Below, one piece after another: positions 33,063-41,560 of a stretch of 64,000 bases of DNA (position 1 is its first letter; every line of letters starts with the position of its first letter). A model generated the notes under the pieces. It made no database searches and was not told the DNA's origin. It saw only the letters and a program-made list of their open reading frames with translations. The position numbers were made by a program, and so were the translations under genes. Origin of the DNA: Methylococcus mesophilus (lineage in GTDB: Bacteria > Pseudomonadota > Gammaproteobacteria > Methylococcales > Methylococcaceae). Where the stretch lies: positions 2,475,001-2,539,000 of the forward strand of contig NZ_CP110921.1 of NCBI RefSeq assembly GCF_026247885.1, read 5' to 3'.

Positions 33063-33721
33063 GCCGCCACCTCCGACAGGCTTCCGTGCTGAAGGCGCAA
33101 GACCCGCCCTCCAATCCGCGAGATCAGTTGCTCGTCGTGGCTGGCGATGAGCAAGGTCACGCCGAGATCATTGAAATCGCGGAAGATGTCCATGACCTCC
33201 CGCGCAGCCTCCGGATCGAGGTTGCCGGTGGGCTCGTCGGCGAGGATGAAGTCCGGCTTGTGGACGATGGCCCGTGCGATGCCGACGCGCTGCTGCTCGC
33301 CCCCGGACAGGGTCTGCGGCAGCCGCTTCTCCTTGGACAAGAGGCCCACTTTGCCGAGCGCCGCACGCACCCGCCGGCTGACCTCGCCGGGGTTGAATCC
33401 GGCGATGATCAGCGGCAAAGCCACATTTTCGAACACGGAGCGGTCGTACAACAGCTTGTAGTCCTGAAAGATCAGGCCGAGCTTGCGCCGGATATAGGGA
33501 ATTTCCCGGTTGGAGGCGCGGGTGATATTCCGGCCATCCAGCACGATCTGGCCGCGCGTGGCCCGATCGATCACGGCGATCAGCTTGAGCAGAGTGCTCT
33601 TGCCCGCCCCCGAATGCCCGGTGAGGAACACCCGCTCGCCGCGACCGATGTGGAAGCTGACGTCGTGCAGGGCTTCGCCGAACTCGGGATAGCGCTTGTA
33701 GACCTCTTTGAATTCCAGCAC
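33059..33721 (-). CDS. ftsE: Cell division ATP-binding protein FtsE
   Basis: 220 residues, an ABC ATPase with Walker A GHSGAGKSTLLKL, Q-loop FQDYKLL, signature LSGGEQQRVGIARAI, Walker B ILADEPTGNLDP and switch His in IASHDE. It partners FtsX at the septum. I chose GTG 33721 (VLEFKEVYKRYP), 4 bp after the stop of the upstream gene, because FtsE proteins begin with exactly this strand. The frame open to 33793 is a shadow of the end of the ftsY gene. Confidence 0.95.
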   Translation of the reverse strand: MLEFKEVYKRYPEFGEALHDVSFHIGRGERVFLTGHSGAGKSTLLKLIAVIDRATRGQIVLDGRNITRASNREIPYIRRKLGLIFQDYKLLYDRSVFENVALPLIIAGFNPGEVSRRVRAALGKVGLLSKEKRLPQTLSGGEQQRVGIARAIVHKPDFILADEPTGNLDPEAAREVMDIFRDFNDLGVTLLIASHDEQLISRIGGRVLRLQHGSLSEVAA

Positions 33722-33725
33722 GGCC

Positions 33726-35741
33726 TCAATGCAAGCGGGCGGTCCCGCTCGTCTCTTCCTCGGCGAACAGGGCGTCGATGAACTGGGTGGCATCGAAGTC
33801 GCGCAGATCGTCGATGCCTTCCCCGATGCCGATGAAGCGTATGGGGATTCCGAACTGCTGAGCCAGTGCGAAGATCACCCCGCCTTTGGCGGTGCCGTCC
33901 AGCTTGGTCAATGCCAGCCCTGTCAGGCCGACCGCCTCGTTGAACAGCTTGGCCTGAGACATGGCGTTCTGGCCGGTACCGGCGTCCAGCACCAGCAGTA
34001 CCTCGTGCGGTGCGGTCTGGTCGAGGCGGCCGATGATGCGCTTGATCTTGCTCAGCTCTTCCATCAGGTTCGACTTGGTGTGCAAACGGCCCGCGGTATC
34101 GGCGATCAGCACGTCGACCCCGCGCGCCTTGGCGGCCTCCACGGCGTCGTAGATCACCGAAGCCGAATCGGCCCCGCTGTGCTGGGCGATCACCGCGATC
34201 TTGTTGCGCTCGCCCCAGGTCTGGAGCTGCTCGACGGCGGCGGCGCGGAAGGTGTCCCCGGCGGCCAGCATGACGCTGTGGCCCTCGTTCTGCAGCCGTT
34301 TGGCGAGCTTGCCGATGGTCGTGGTCTTACCCACGCCGTTAACCCCTACTACCAGGATGACGAAGGGCCGGACCTCAGGCGGGATGGCCAGCGGTACGCT
34401 GCAGGGGCGGACGATATCGAGCAGGCGGCCGCGCAGACGGTTGCGCAGGGTCGCGCCGTCGGCCAGGTCCTGCTTCTCGAGCCCGGAGCCCAGATCGGCG
34501 ACGATTTCCCGCGTCACGTTGACGCCGACGTCGGACATCAGCAACTGCTCTTCGATCTCGTCCAGCAGTTCGCGGTCGATGCGCCCCCGGCCCAGGGCGG
34601 CAAGCAAGCCGGTCAGGCCGCTGCGGGTCTTGCCGAGTTGTCCGCGCAGGCGCTCGAACAGGGTTTCCGGCGCGGGCGGCGGAGGTACCACTTCGACCGG
34701 CGGGCGCGCCGTCACCGCTTCGGGAACGGCGGCGACTTCCGGCAGGCGCCGGCGCAGGTAGACGTTGAGATGCACCACGTTGAGCAGCAGCAGCGCCGCC
34801 ACGGCCTGATGCGCGACGGCGACCGCCACCGGCAGTCGCAGCAGCACACTCAGTACGCCGAGCCCGACCTGGAGCAGCAGCAGGAAGCTCAGCAGCACCG
34901 CCGGCTTGCTGATCGGGGCCGCATTGCGGTTGGAACTGGCCCCCATTGCCACCAGACTCAGCACCAGGAACACCACCACGGCGCCGAGCCGGTGCGCGAA
35001 ATGGATAGCCGCCCGCGCCTCGACCGGCAGCACCCCGCCCGCATAGTCGGCCGCAATATTCGGCCAGAGCGTGAAACCGTGCCACCAGTCCAGCTCCGGC
35101 CAGGGCTGGCCCAGACAGGTCGGGAAATCCGGGCAGGCGAGGCCGGCGTGCTGTGCCTCGGTCCAGCCGCCCAAGGCGATTTCGGCCAACAGCAGCGCCA
35201 GACCGAGACGGGCCAGAAAGCGTAAGCCCGGTGCTCCCCGCACTGCCGTCTCGTCCACCCCCGGCTTGACGCCCAGATACAAGCAGTAAGCGCAGCCGAG
35301 GGTAAGAAATCCGGTGAACAGGTGTGCGGCAGATACCAGGGGCATCGGCGCGGCATAGTGCCCCCACAGCCCCAGCCCGGCCTGTACCGCCACCAGGAGC
35401 AGCAGCGCCGCCGCCAGCGACGCAGCCCTGCCGCGGTGCGCCGGCAGCCGCCAAACCATGGCGATCAGGACCAACACCAGCACGCCGAAGGCGCCGCCCA
35501 GATAAAGGTGGGCCCAGCCCAGCCACAGCCATTTCAGCGCCTTGCCGCCGACCGCGGCCATCATCGCGGCGGCCTGCTCGTCGACGACGGGCGCACCGTA
35601 GCAACCGGGCCAGGCCGGGCAGCCGAGGCCGGCATCCGCGATACGGAGGAAAGCGCCGATCAGCAGCGCGCCCAACAAGAGGATCAGACCGAGAAAAGTG
35701 AGCTTTCTGAACATGGCATGTTGTTGTGAGTTATGGGCCAT
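33726..35741 (-). CDS. Fusion of heme A synthase (CtaA/COX15) to SRP receptor FtsY
   Basis: One uninterrupted frame of 671 codons. Residues ~10-330 are CtaA: eight hydrophobic helices, the paired cysteine loops LGCPAWPGC (41-47) and LACPDFPTC (203-209), and heme-ligand-type histidines in WAHLYLGG, AAHLFTG, IHFAHRLGA and VAHQAVAAL. A Pro/Val-rich linker follows (~336-358). Residues ~360-671 are the NG domain of FtsY: the N-domain helices, G1 GVNGVGKTTT (~466-475), DTFRAAAVEQL, DTAGRLHTKSNLMEEL, TKLDGTAKGG. The usual acidic FtsY A domain is absent, so the CtaA helices would anchor the receptor. The gene lies exactly where an oxidase-assembly cluster meets ftsE-ftsX-rpoH. A GTG in the linker could give separate FtsY, but no good ribosome site precedes it. 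Met at 35714 is an alternative start. Confidence 0.93.
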   Translation of the reverse strand: MAHNSQQHAMFRKLTFLGLILLLGALLIGAFLRIADAGLGCPAWPGCYGAPVVDEQAAAMMAAVGGKALKWLWLGWAHLYLGGAFGVLVLVLIAMVWRLPAHRGRAASLAAALLLLVAVQAGLGLWGHYAAPMPLVSAAHLFTGFLTLGCAYCLYLGVKPGVDETAVRGAPGLRFLARLGLALLLAEIALGGWTEAQHAGLACPDFPTCLGQPWPELDWWHGFTLWPNIAADYAGGVLPVEARAAIHFAHRLGAVVVFLVLSLVAMGASSNRNAAPISKPAVLLSFLLLLQVGLGVLSVLLRLPVAVAVAHQAVAALLLLNVVHLNVYLRRRLPEVAAVPEAVTARPPVEVVPPPPAPETLFERLRGQLGKTRSGLTGLLAALGRGRIDRELLDEIEEQLLMSDVGVNVTREIVADLGSGLEKQDLADGATLRNRLRGRLLDIVRPCSVPLAIPPEVRPFVILVVGVNGVGKTTTIGKLAKRLQNEGHSVMLAAGDTFRAAAVEQLQTWGERNKIAVIAQHSGADSASVIYDAVEAAKARGVDVLIADTAGRLHTKSNLMEELSKIKRIIGRLDQTAPHEVLLVLDAGTGQNAMSQAKLFNEAVGLTGLALTKLDGTAKGGVIFALAQQFGIPIRFIGIGEGIDDLRDFDATQFIDALFAEEETSGTARLH

Positions 35742-35747
35742 CCGGCG

Positions 35748-36350
35748 TCAGCCGATCTGGGAGGCGCGGAGCAGGTGTTTGAGGTCCTTCACCACGCCGT
35801 AAGGATCGAAATCCGCATCGTAATACATCATCAGGTTTCCGAGCGGATCGAGCAGGAGAATCTGGCCTGGCTGCAGCGGCCCGCCGGCCGCCTTTTCCAG
35901 CTTTTCCCGCAGAGCGGGCGCGAGTCCCGCCACGGCCAGGAATTCGTCCTGCTGCAGCCAGTCGGCCAGCGGCCCCGCGGCACTCGGATCGGTCAGCAGG
36001 AGGAGGCGGCGCACCCTGGGAATTTCCTTGTTCAGCATCAGCCGCATCTGCCGGGTCTTGTACAGGTTCTGCCGGCATACCTCGGCACACGGGCCGTCGG
36101 CGACGCTCAGGACGATCCAGCGGCCCTTGAGCTGCTCCATCGACTCGGGAGAAGTAAGCGGCGTTGCGAGCAGCTCCCCGTAGCCCAGCGGCACCGGAGG
36201 ATTGACCAAGTGCCCGACGTTGCCCAGATCGCCCATCACCAGCTGCGGATGGCGGGCGAAATACCAGGCCGCGGCGAACGGCACAATGCAAATCAAGGCG
36301 ATGATGATGATGGTACGCTGGTTGCGCCGCTGGGTCGGAGTGAGTGCCAT
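35748..36350 (-). CDS. SCO1/thioredoxin-like cytochrome oxidase assembly protein
   Basis: 200 residues: one N-terminal transmembrane helix (TIIIIALICIVPFAAAWYFA) and a periplasmic thioredoxin-like domain. The segment ADGPCAEVCRQNLYKTRQ resembles the C-x3-C copper-binding loop of SCO proteins. A C-terminal LLLDPLGNLMMYYDADFDPYGVVKDLK also matches the fold. It lies between SURF1 and the CtaA part of the fusion, as hypothetical oxidase-assembly proteins do in many cox operons. Start ATG 36350 is preferred to the TTG at 36368. Confidence 0.75.
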   Translation of the reverse strand: MALTPTQRRNQRTIIIIALICIVPFAAAWYFARHPQLVMGDLGNVGHLVNPPVPLGYGELLATPLTSPESMEQLKGRWIVLSVADGPCAEVCRQNLYKTRQMRLMLNKEIPRVRRLLLLTDPSAAGPLADWLQQDEFLAVAGLAPALREKLEKAAGGPLQPGQILLLDPLGNLMMYYDADFDPYGVVKDLKHLLRASQIG

Positions 36351-36372
36351 GGCTGTGAGATGGTTCAAAAAA

Positions 36373-37113
36373 TCATCGACAAACGTCAGGATCCTGCGCC
36401 GCGCCCGCCCTGAAGCCGTGGCGGAGAAACAGTCCCAGCGCGATCGCGGCGAAGGAAAACCACTGGAAGGCGTAGCCCGTGCTCTTGTCCGGATCGACGT
36501 TGGCCGGCTTCCAATCGCGCGCGTAACCTTCGGCCGCCCCTTGGTCCAGCAGCACCTGGTAAGGCAGCAGACGGTACCCGAGGCGCCGCTCCAGCGCCTC
36601 CCGTTCCGGGACCTGCACTGTCGCCGGCCAGCCGGGCGCTGGGACTTCCGCGCCTTCCAGCTTCAAGCCCACGGCGGGGAAACGCTCCACCACGCCGGTC
36701 AGCTCCACCGCGGACATCTGGATCGGCAGATCGGGCAGCCGCCGACGGTCGGGACCCGCGGGAATCCAGCCGCGATTGACCAGCACAGCCAGGTCCGCAG
36801 CCTCGAGCCTGAGCGGAGTGAGCACGTGATAGCCGGCCTTGCCGCCGTGGATCTGGTTGTCCAACAGGAACTGACGCCCGGCATCGTATTCCCCCTTCAC
36901 AGCCACCCGTCGATAGCGCGGCGGCTCGATGTCGGCGTTCGGCGCATCCAGCCGCAGCGGCGGCTCGCCCGACTGGCTGGCCAGCTGCGCCTGCAGCGCC
37001 CGTTTTTCGGCGGCCCGGTTGAGCTGCCAGACCCCGAGAGAGCAGAACAGGGGTAATGCCAGCGCGATCCCGACGACCGCAACCCCCGCGGGTTTGAAGC
37101 TATAATGCCTCAT
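36373..37113 (-). CDS. SURF1 family cytochrome oxidase biogenesis protein
   Basis: 246 residues with the SURF1 layout: transmembrane helix at ~11-29 followed by LGVWQLNRAAEKRAL, the central RYRRVAVKGEYDAGRQFLLDNQ and VLVNRGWIPAG motifs, and a second C-terminal helix (STGYAFQWFSFAAIALGLFL). It assists heme a insertion into cytochrome c oxidase subunit I. It is divergent from the DUF2909 gene and heads the minus-strand run into the CtaA-FtsY fusion. Confidence 0.94.
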   Translation of the reverse strand: MRHYSFKPAGVAVVGIALALPLFCSLGVWQLNRAAEKRALQAQLASQSGEPPLRLDAPNADIEPPRYRRVAVKGEYDAGRQFLLDNQIHGGKAGYHVLTPLRLEAADLAVLVNRGWIPAGPDRRRLPDLPIQMSAVELTGVVERFPAVGLKLEGAEVPAPGWPATVQVPEREALERRLGYRLLPYQVLLDQGAAEGYARDWKPANVDPDKSTGYAFQWFSFAAIALGLFLRHGFRAGAAQDPDVCR

Positions 37114-37161
37114 TTCCCAACCGCGGCCTGTGCACCGCGCCCGCCGCCCAGGAATCCGAAC

Positions 37162-37419
37162 ATGCTGCCTAAAATCCTCATCGTGCTGGTGCTGGTCCTG
37201 ATCGTCGCCAGCCTGGGCTCCGCCTTGTTCTATCTGGTCAAGGACGGCGACCGCCGCTCGCCCAGGACCGTGCGCGCCCTGACCCTGCGCATCGGGCTAT
37301 CGATTGCGTTGTTCCTGGCCTTGCTCCTGAGCTATGCGCTCGGATTCCTGCGTCCGCACGGACTGCGGCCCAACGCGCCGGCCCAAACCGCCGCGCCGGC
37401 CGCCGCCAATCCGCACTGA
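37162..37419 (+). CDS. Twin-transmembrane DUF2909 family protein
   Basis: 85 residues with two transmembrane helices (ILIVLVLVLIVASLGSALFYL and LRIGLSIALFLALLLSYALGFL) separated by a charged loop KDGDRRSPRTVRALTLR, the pattern of DUF2909, which is usually found beside cytochrome oxidase assembly genes. Function unknown. Start ATG 37162 has AGGAA upstream. It is divergent from SURF1 with a 48-bp gap. Confidence 0.88.
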   Translation: MLPKILIVLVLVLIVASLGSALFYLVKDGDRRSPRTVRALTLRIGLSIALFLALLLSYALGFLRPHGLRPNAPAQTAAPAAANPH

Positions 37420-37522
37420 GCGGAGCCGGAACCCGCCAAAGGCCGCATATGATACCCGCTAGCCTGTCCTTTTCCCACGCAAGCGCTCGGCTCAGGCGCT
37501 ACTCTGCCGCAAAGAGATCAAC

Positions 37523-38575
37523 ATGATGCTTCCGATTCTGCGCCGTTTCGGCGGACCCCTGCTCGGCGCTACCCTCGCCGCCTGCCAGTCCGGGGAGAAC
37601 GAAGCCCTGCTCTCGGGCGATGTGCAGGGGACGACTTACCATATCAAGATGGTGCTCGATGGCCTGCAAGTGAATCAGGCCGAATTGAAACAAGCCGTGG
37701 ATGCCGTGTACAACGACATCGACCTCAAGCTGTCGAACTACCGGGAAGACTCCGAAATCTCCAGGCTCAACCGCGAAGCCACGACCGACTGGCTGACCGT
37801 CTCGCCCGAGATCGCCGAACTGGTCGACATCGCCCGCCAGGTACACGACAAGACCGAAGGCTGTTATGACCTGACGGTCAAACCCCTTTTCGACCTGTGG
37901 GGCTTCTCGCGCCATCAGAACCGCGTGCCGACCGACGCCGAAATCGCCGCCGTGCTGCCACACATCGGCATGGACAAGCTGGAAGTGGACGTTCCCGGCC
38001 GGCGCCTGCGCAAAAAGGATCCGGCGCTGCGCATCGACCTGTCCTCCATCGCCCAGGGCTACACCGTCGGCCGCGTGGCCGGCCTGCTGGAAGCGAAGGG
38101 CATCCAGAACTACCTGGTCGAAGTCGGAGGAGAGATGCAGGTCAGGGGCCGCAAGGCCAACGGCAAGCCCTGGCGCGTCGCCGTGGAAAAGCCGCTTCCC
38201 TACACCCGCGAAGTGGAGCGGGTGCTCGACGTCCACCAGACCAGCGGCACGGCGATCATGACCGCCGGGACCTACCGCAATTTCTTCGAGGAAGGCGGCA
38301 AGACCTACTCGCACATCCTCGACCCGAAGTCCGGCCGCCCGGTGACCCACCACCTCCTGTCGGTCACCCTGCTGCACGAAGATCCCACATGGGCCGACGC
38401 CTGGGACACTGCCCTGCTGTGCATGGGCGAGCAAAAAGGCTACGCCGTCGCCGAGCAGGAAGGGCTCAAGGCATTGCTGATCTACGGAGAAAACAGCGAG
38501 TTGAAAGAGCGCTTTACTCCCGCATTCGGCGCGGAAACAGCCACGCCGCCGGCCTCGCCTCTTCCCGCCCGATGA
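37523..38575 (+). CDS. apbE: FAD:protein FMN transferase ApbE (lipoprotein)
   Basis: 350 residues. Lipoprotein signal with lipobox LAAC (Cys ~21). ApbE motifs: GTTYHIKM, NYREDSEISRLN, LFDLWGF, DLSSIAQGYTVGRVAGLLEAKGIQNYLVEVGGE, and TSGTAIMTAGTYRNFFEEGGKTYSHILDPKSGRP. It attaches FMN covalently to Thr/Ser of target flavoproteins such as Nqr/Rnf subunits in the periplasm. No target gene is visible in this window. Confidence 0.94.
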   Translation: MMLPILRRFGGPLLGATLAACQSGENEALLSGDVQGTTYHIKMVLDGLQVNQAELKQAVDAVYNDIDLKLSNYREDSEISRLNREATTDWLTVSPEIAELVDIARQVHDKTEGCYDLTVKPLFDLWGFSRHQNRVPTDAEIAAVLPHIGMDKLEVDVPGRRLRKKDPALRIDLSSIAQGYTVGRVAGLLEAKGIQNYLVEVGGEMQVRGRKANGKPWRVAVEKPLPYTREVERVLDVHQTSGTAIMTAGTYRNFFEEGGKTYSHILDPKSGRPVTHHLLSVTLLHEDPTWADAWDTALLCMGEQKGYAVAEQEGLKALLIYGENSELKERFTPAFGAETATPPASPLPAR

Positions 38576-38666
38576 AACGCCCATCCTTAGGCAGGCTGTG
38601 TGTTCGCACCAGCCGGTCTTTACATTCGGCGAACGCCGATCGAGCGATGGCTGGCGAAATGCCTGA

Positions 38667-38861
38667 GTGCCCCTTGAGCATAATCAGGTGCTGCCGCGCT
38701 CGCTGCGAATGATGGAAGGCTATGGCTTGGTGTCGTTGACGAAGAATGTACGCGAGATTAATTCCATCGCGCTGACGACTAGTTTCACGATTTTGATCGA
38801 CTGGCTAAGGGCGACGATGAAGGGGGAGTCAATGCGAGATGGAGTGCCCGCACATGCCTGA
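38667..38861 (+). pseudogene. Remnant of an HTH DNA-binding protein
   Basis: About 64 codons (LPRSLRMMEGYGLVSLTKNVREINSIALTTSFTI) resemble the recognition helix and wing of small winged-helix regulators of the HVO_A0114/COG4190 type. The upstream helices are missing from any frame, so this looks like a 3' remnant. It reads into the start of the GHKL ATPase gene. The rest of 38576-38666 shows nothing recognisable. Confidence 0.4.
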
Positions 38862-40785
38862 TCAGCCGCTACAGAACTCGCTGTTTGAGGACGACTACCT
38901 GCTGCGGGAACTTGGGCAGGTAGCCCATGTGCCGCAAGTCGCCTTGACGGAACTGGTCGCCAATGCCTGGGATGCCGGTGCCGCGCGGGTCGATCTGATC
39001 CTGCCCAGCGAGATCGGCGGCACGCTGACCGTGACGGACGACGGGCATGGTATGACGTCGGCGCAGTTCAAGAAACGCTGGATGACGCTGCGCTACGACC
39101 GCCTGAAGCACCAAGGCTACAACGTCGAGTTTCCAACCGGACGTTGCACGCGCCCCCGTAGGGCCTATGGCCGCAACGGGGTTGGTCGGCACGGCTTGCT
39201 CTGTTTTGCCGACGAGTATGAGGTGCAGACGTGGCGCGACGGCTCCGTGGCGACCTTCGTGGTCGGCACTGAATCGGGACCCAGCCCTTTCGTGTTGCGT
39301 AGCGAAACGCCGGGAAAGCGCGACGGCAGTGGCACCCGCCTTTCGGTGCACGTGTCGCGCAAGCTGCCCGATGCCGATGAAATCCTGACCGTCCTGGCCG
39401 CGCGCTTCGTCCACGACCCCGAATTCGAGATCAGGGTCAACGGCGTCCAACGCCCGTTTACCGAGATCGAGGGGCGGGTAAGTGAGGAAACACTGGACCT
39501 CGGGGCGGGCCGCAGCGCCACGGTGATCGTAATCGACTCGACGCGCATGAATCACTCGTCCGTACATCAGGGGATCGCCTTCTGGGTGCAGCGCAGGCTG
39601 GTCGGCTCGCCCTCGTGGGCTGTTGGGCAGATCGCCAACTTCGACGGCCGCACACGCTTTGCGCGACGCTACAAGGTGATCGTCGACACCCAGGGTTACG
39701 AGGCAGACGTCGAGCAGGACTGGACCGCCTTTCGTTCAACGGATGCCGTCCGTAACTTGTACCGGGCAACCGCCCAGCACATTGTCAAGGTTGCGCAGGA
39801 TCTCGCGGCTGAGGTCGTCGAAGCCGCTTCGGAGGATGCACTGACGCAGAACCGTTCAGAACTGGCGACCTTGGGTCAGGGGGCGCGGCTGGAGGTTGTG
39901 GAGTTCACCAAGATCGTGGCGCAGGCGCACCCGACGATCTCGCCGGACTTTCTCGCCACGGCCGTCAAGGCGGTCATCCATCTCGAAAAGACCAAGAGCG
40001 GCGCGGCATTGCTGCAGAAGCTCTCTTCACTGCCGCCCGACGATGTCGATGGCCTGGACCGGTTGCTGACCGAATGGACGGTCAAGGATGCACTGCGCGT
40101 CCTCGACGAAATCGACAGTCGGATCAGCGTGATCGAAACCATTCGTCGCTTGGCCGATGATCCGCACACCGACGAGTTGCACACCTTGCACCCGCTGATC
40201 CTGCGCTCGCGGTGGCTGTTCGGTCCCGAATTCGAGTCGCAGGAATACTGCTCGAACGTGACGCTGCAAACCGTGGCGCGTGAGCTCTTCAGGAGCATGG
40301 AGGCTCAGTTCATCAATGAGCGTCATCGTCCCGACATTGTCGTCTTGCCCGAAAAGACAACGTGGCAGATGACGGGCATCGAGTCATTCGATCCCACTGA
40401 TCCAACGCTGACGCAAATTCAGTACGTGCTGGTGATTGAGTTGAAGAAGGGAGGGTTCGAATTGACACGCAAGGAAGTTAACCAGGCGGATGGTTAGGTG
40501 CAGGACATTGCTTCGTCCGGTGCGATGTCGGGCGCCCCTTTCATTTTCGCGTGGGTCGTCGGGCAAAAGGTGGCAGCTGGAGTTGCCCGCGAGAAAGAGG
40601 TTGGCGACGGGAATCGAAAGTATGGGCAGGTTCGTGCTGCGACATTCGGTTCCCTCGTAGACACGGCCAATGCCCGCCTGATGAAGCTGCGCAATGTGCT
40701 GGCGGATCGATACGGCGGCTCCTCCACGGAGGATCTGCTCAATCGGGTGTTCTCTCAACCTGCGCAGGAAGGACTCAGCGTTTGA
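38854..40785 (+). pseudogene. GHKL (HSP90-like) ATPase fused to a PD-(D/E)xK-like nuclease, split by an in-frame TAG
   Basis: Residues ~1-200 form a GHKL ATPase: N-box LTELVANAWDAGA, G1 VTDDGHGMTSAQF, G2 YGRNGVGRHGLL. A helical middle follows. The C-terminal part has RPDIVVL (~residue 495) and VLVIELKKGGFELTRKEVNQADG, a PD-(D/E)xK-type arrangement. Codon 548 is TAG (40495-40497). The same frame then continues for 95 codons (VQDIASSG ... FIFAWVVGQKVA ... EDLLNRVFSQP) that read as the natural continuation. The TAG replaces what is probably a Tyr codon (G-Y-V-Q). Without readthrough the product stops inside the nuclease fold. ATG 38854 with GGAG 9 bp upstream is preferred to 38839. The domain pairing suggests anti-phage defence, which is inference. 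Confidence 0.82.
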
Positions 40786-41339
40786 GCACGGACAAGAAAA
40801 CGCAGCCGAGTTTGACAGAAGTCAAGGCAAGAGTGGGCGACTTCGACCGCACCGGTCTGATCGGCGTGATCCAGAATCTGTACGCCGCCAGCAAGGACAA
40901 CCAAGCTTTTCTGCACGCCCGCTTCGCTCTCGGTGACGACGAGCTCAAGCCCTACAAGGCCACCATCGACCGCTGGCTGTGGCCGGATATGTTCAAGAAC
41001 CAGGACACCTCCGTCGCCAAGGCCAAGAAGGCGATCTCGGACTACAAGAAGGCCATCGGCCAGCCGGAGTGTCTGGCCGAGCTGATGGTGTACTACTGCG
41101 AGCGCGCTGCCGGATTCAGCGACGACATCGGCCTGCAGGACGAGGGCTACTTCGATGCCCTGGTGCGGATGTTCGAGCAGGCGTTGAAGGCCATCGATGC
41201 GTTGCCCATGGATCGACGGCCGGCGATGACGGCACGCTTGGATGCAGTGCGTCAGATCAGCAACAACTTCGGCTATGGCGTCGGTGACGACATGGACTAT
41301 CTCCTCGCTGAGTACCGATTCGATGGCGGGTCGCGATGA
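40782..41339 (+). CDS. DUF6155-like protein coupled to the GHKL/nuclease gene
   Basis: 185 residues, all-helical and charged (LTEVKARVGDFDRTGLIGVIQNLYAAS, then FLHARF, and AKKAISDYKKAIGQPECLAELMVYYCE). It resembles DUF6155 proteins, whose function is unknown. The start is TTG 40782, overlapping the stop of the upstream gene (TTGA), with an excellent AGGAAGGA ribosome site at 40766-40773. The frame is open upstream, but that part is a shadow. Because translation depends on coupling, an early stop at the TAG might reduce its expression. It probably works with the GHKL/nuclease protein. Confidence 0.75.
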   Translation: MSTDKKTQPSLTEVKARVGDFDRTGLIGVIQNLYAASKDNQAFLHARFALGDDELKPYKATIDRWLWPDMFKNQDTSVAKAKKAISDYKKAIGQPECLAELMVYYCERAAGFSDDIGLQDEGYFDALVRMFEQALKAIDALPMDRRPAMTARLDAVRQISNNFGYGVGDDMDYLLAEYRFDGGSR

Positions 41340-41560
41340 ACTGGCTGTACCGCAAAAGGCCGAAACCTAACGGTACCCTGAGTTGTCTACGGGAAACCAA
41401 GGATGGCGAGGTCCGCTTACTCACCTGCGTCTGGATTCATGCCGGGCGGCCCTACCAGGCACCCTGCGGTCCGGTGCCAATCCATGACGGAATGACGAGG
41501 CCGTATTTCAACACCCGGATTCGCCGAACTAATCGCCAATGCCGCCGCGCAGTTTCTTGA
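41336..41560 (+). CDS. Small ORF, possible third gene of the GHKL island
   Basis: 74 codons; the ATG overlaps the stop of the DUF6155-like gene (ATGA), consistent with coupling. The sequence (LRETKDGEVRLLTCVWIHAGRPYQAPCGPVPI) looks protein-like in its first 45 residues, then becomes Arg-rich and runs 32 bp into the convergent arfB gene. I do not recognise it. It may be a truncated gene. Confidence 0.35.
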   Translation: MNWLYRKRPKPNGTLSCLRETKDGEVRLLTCVWIHAGRPYQAPCGPVPIHDGMTRPYFNTRIRRTNRQCRRAVS

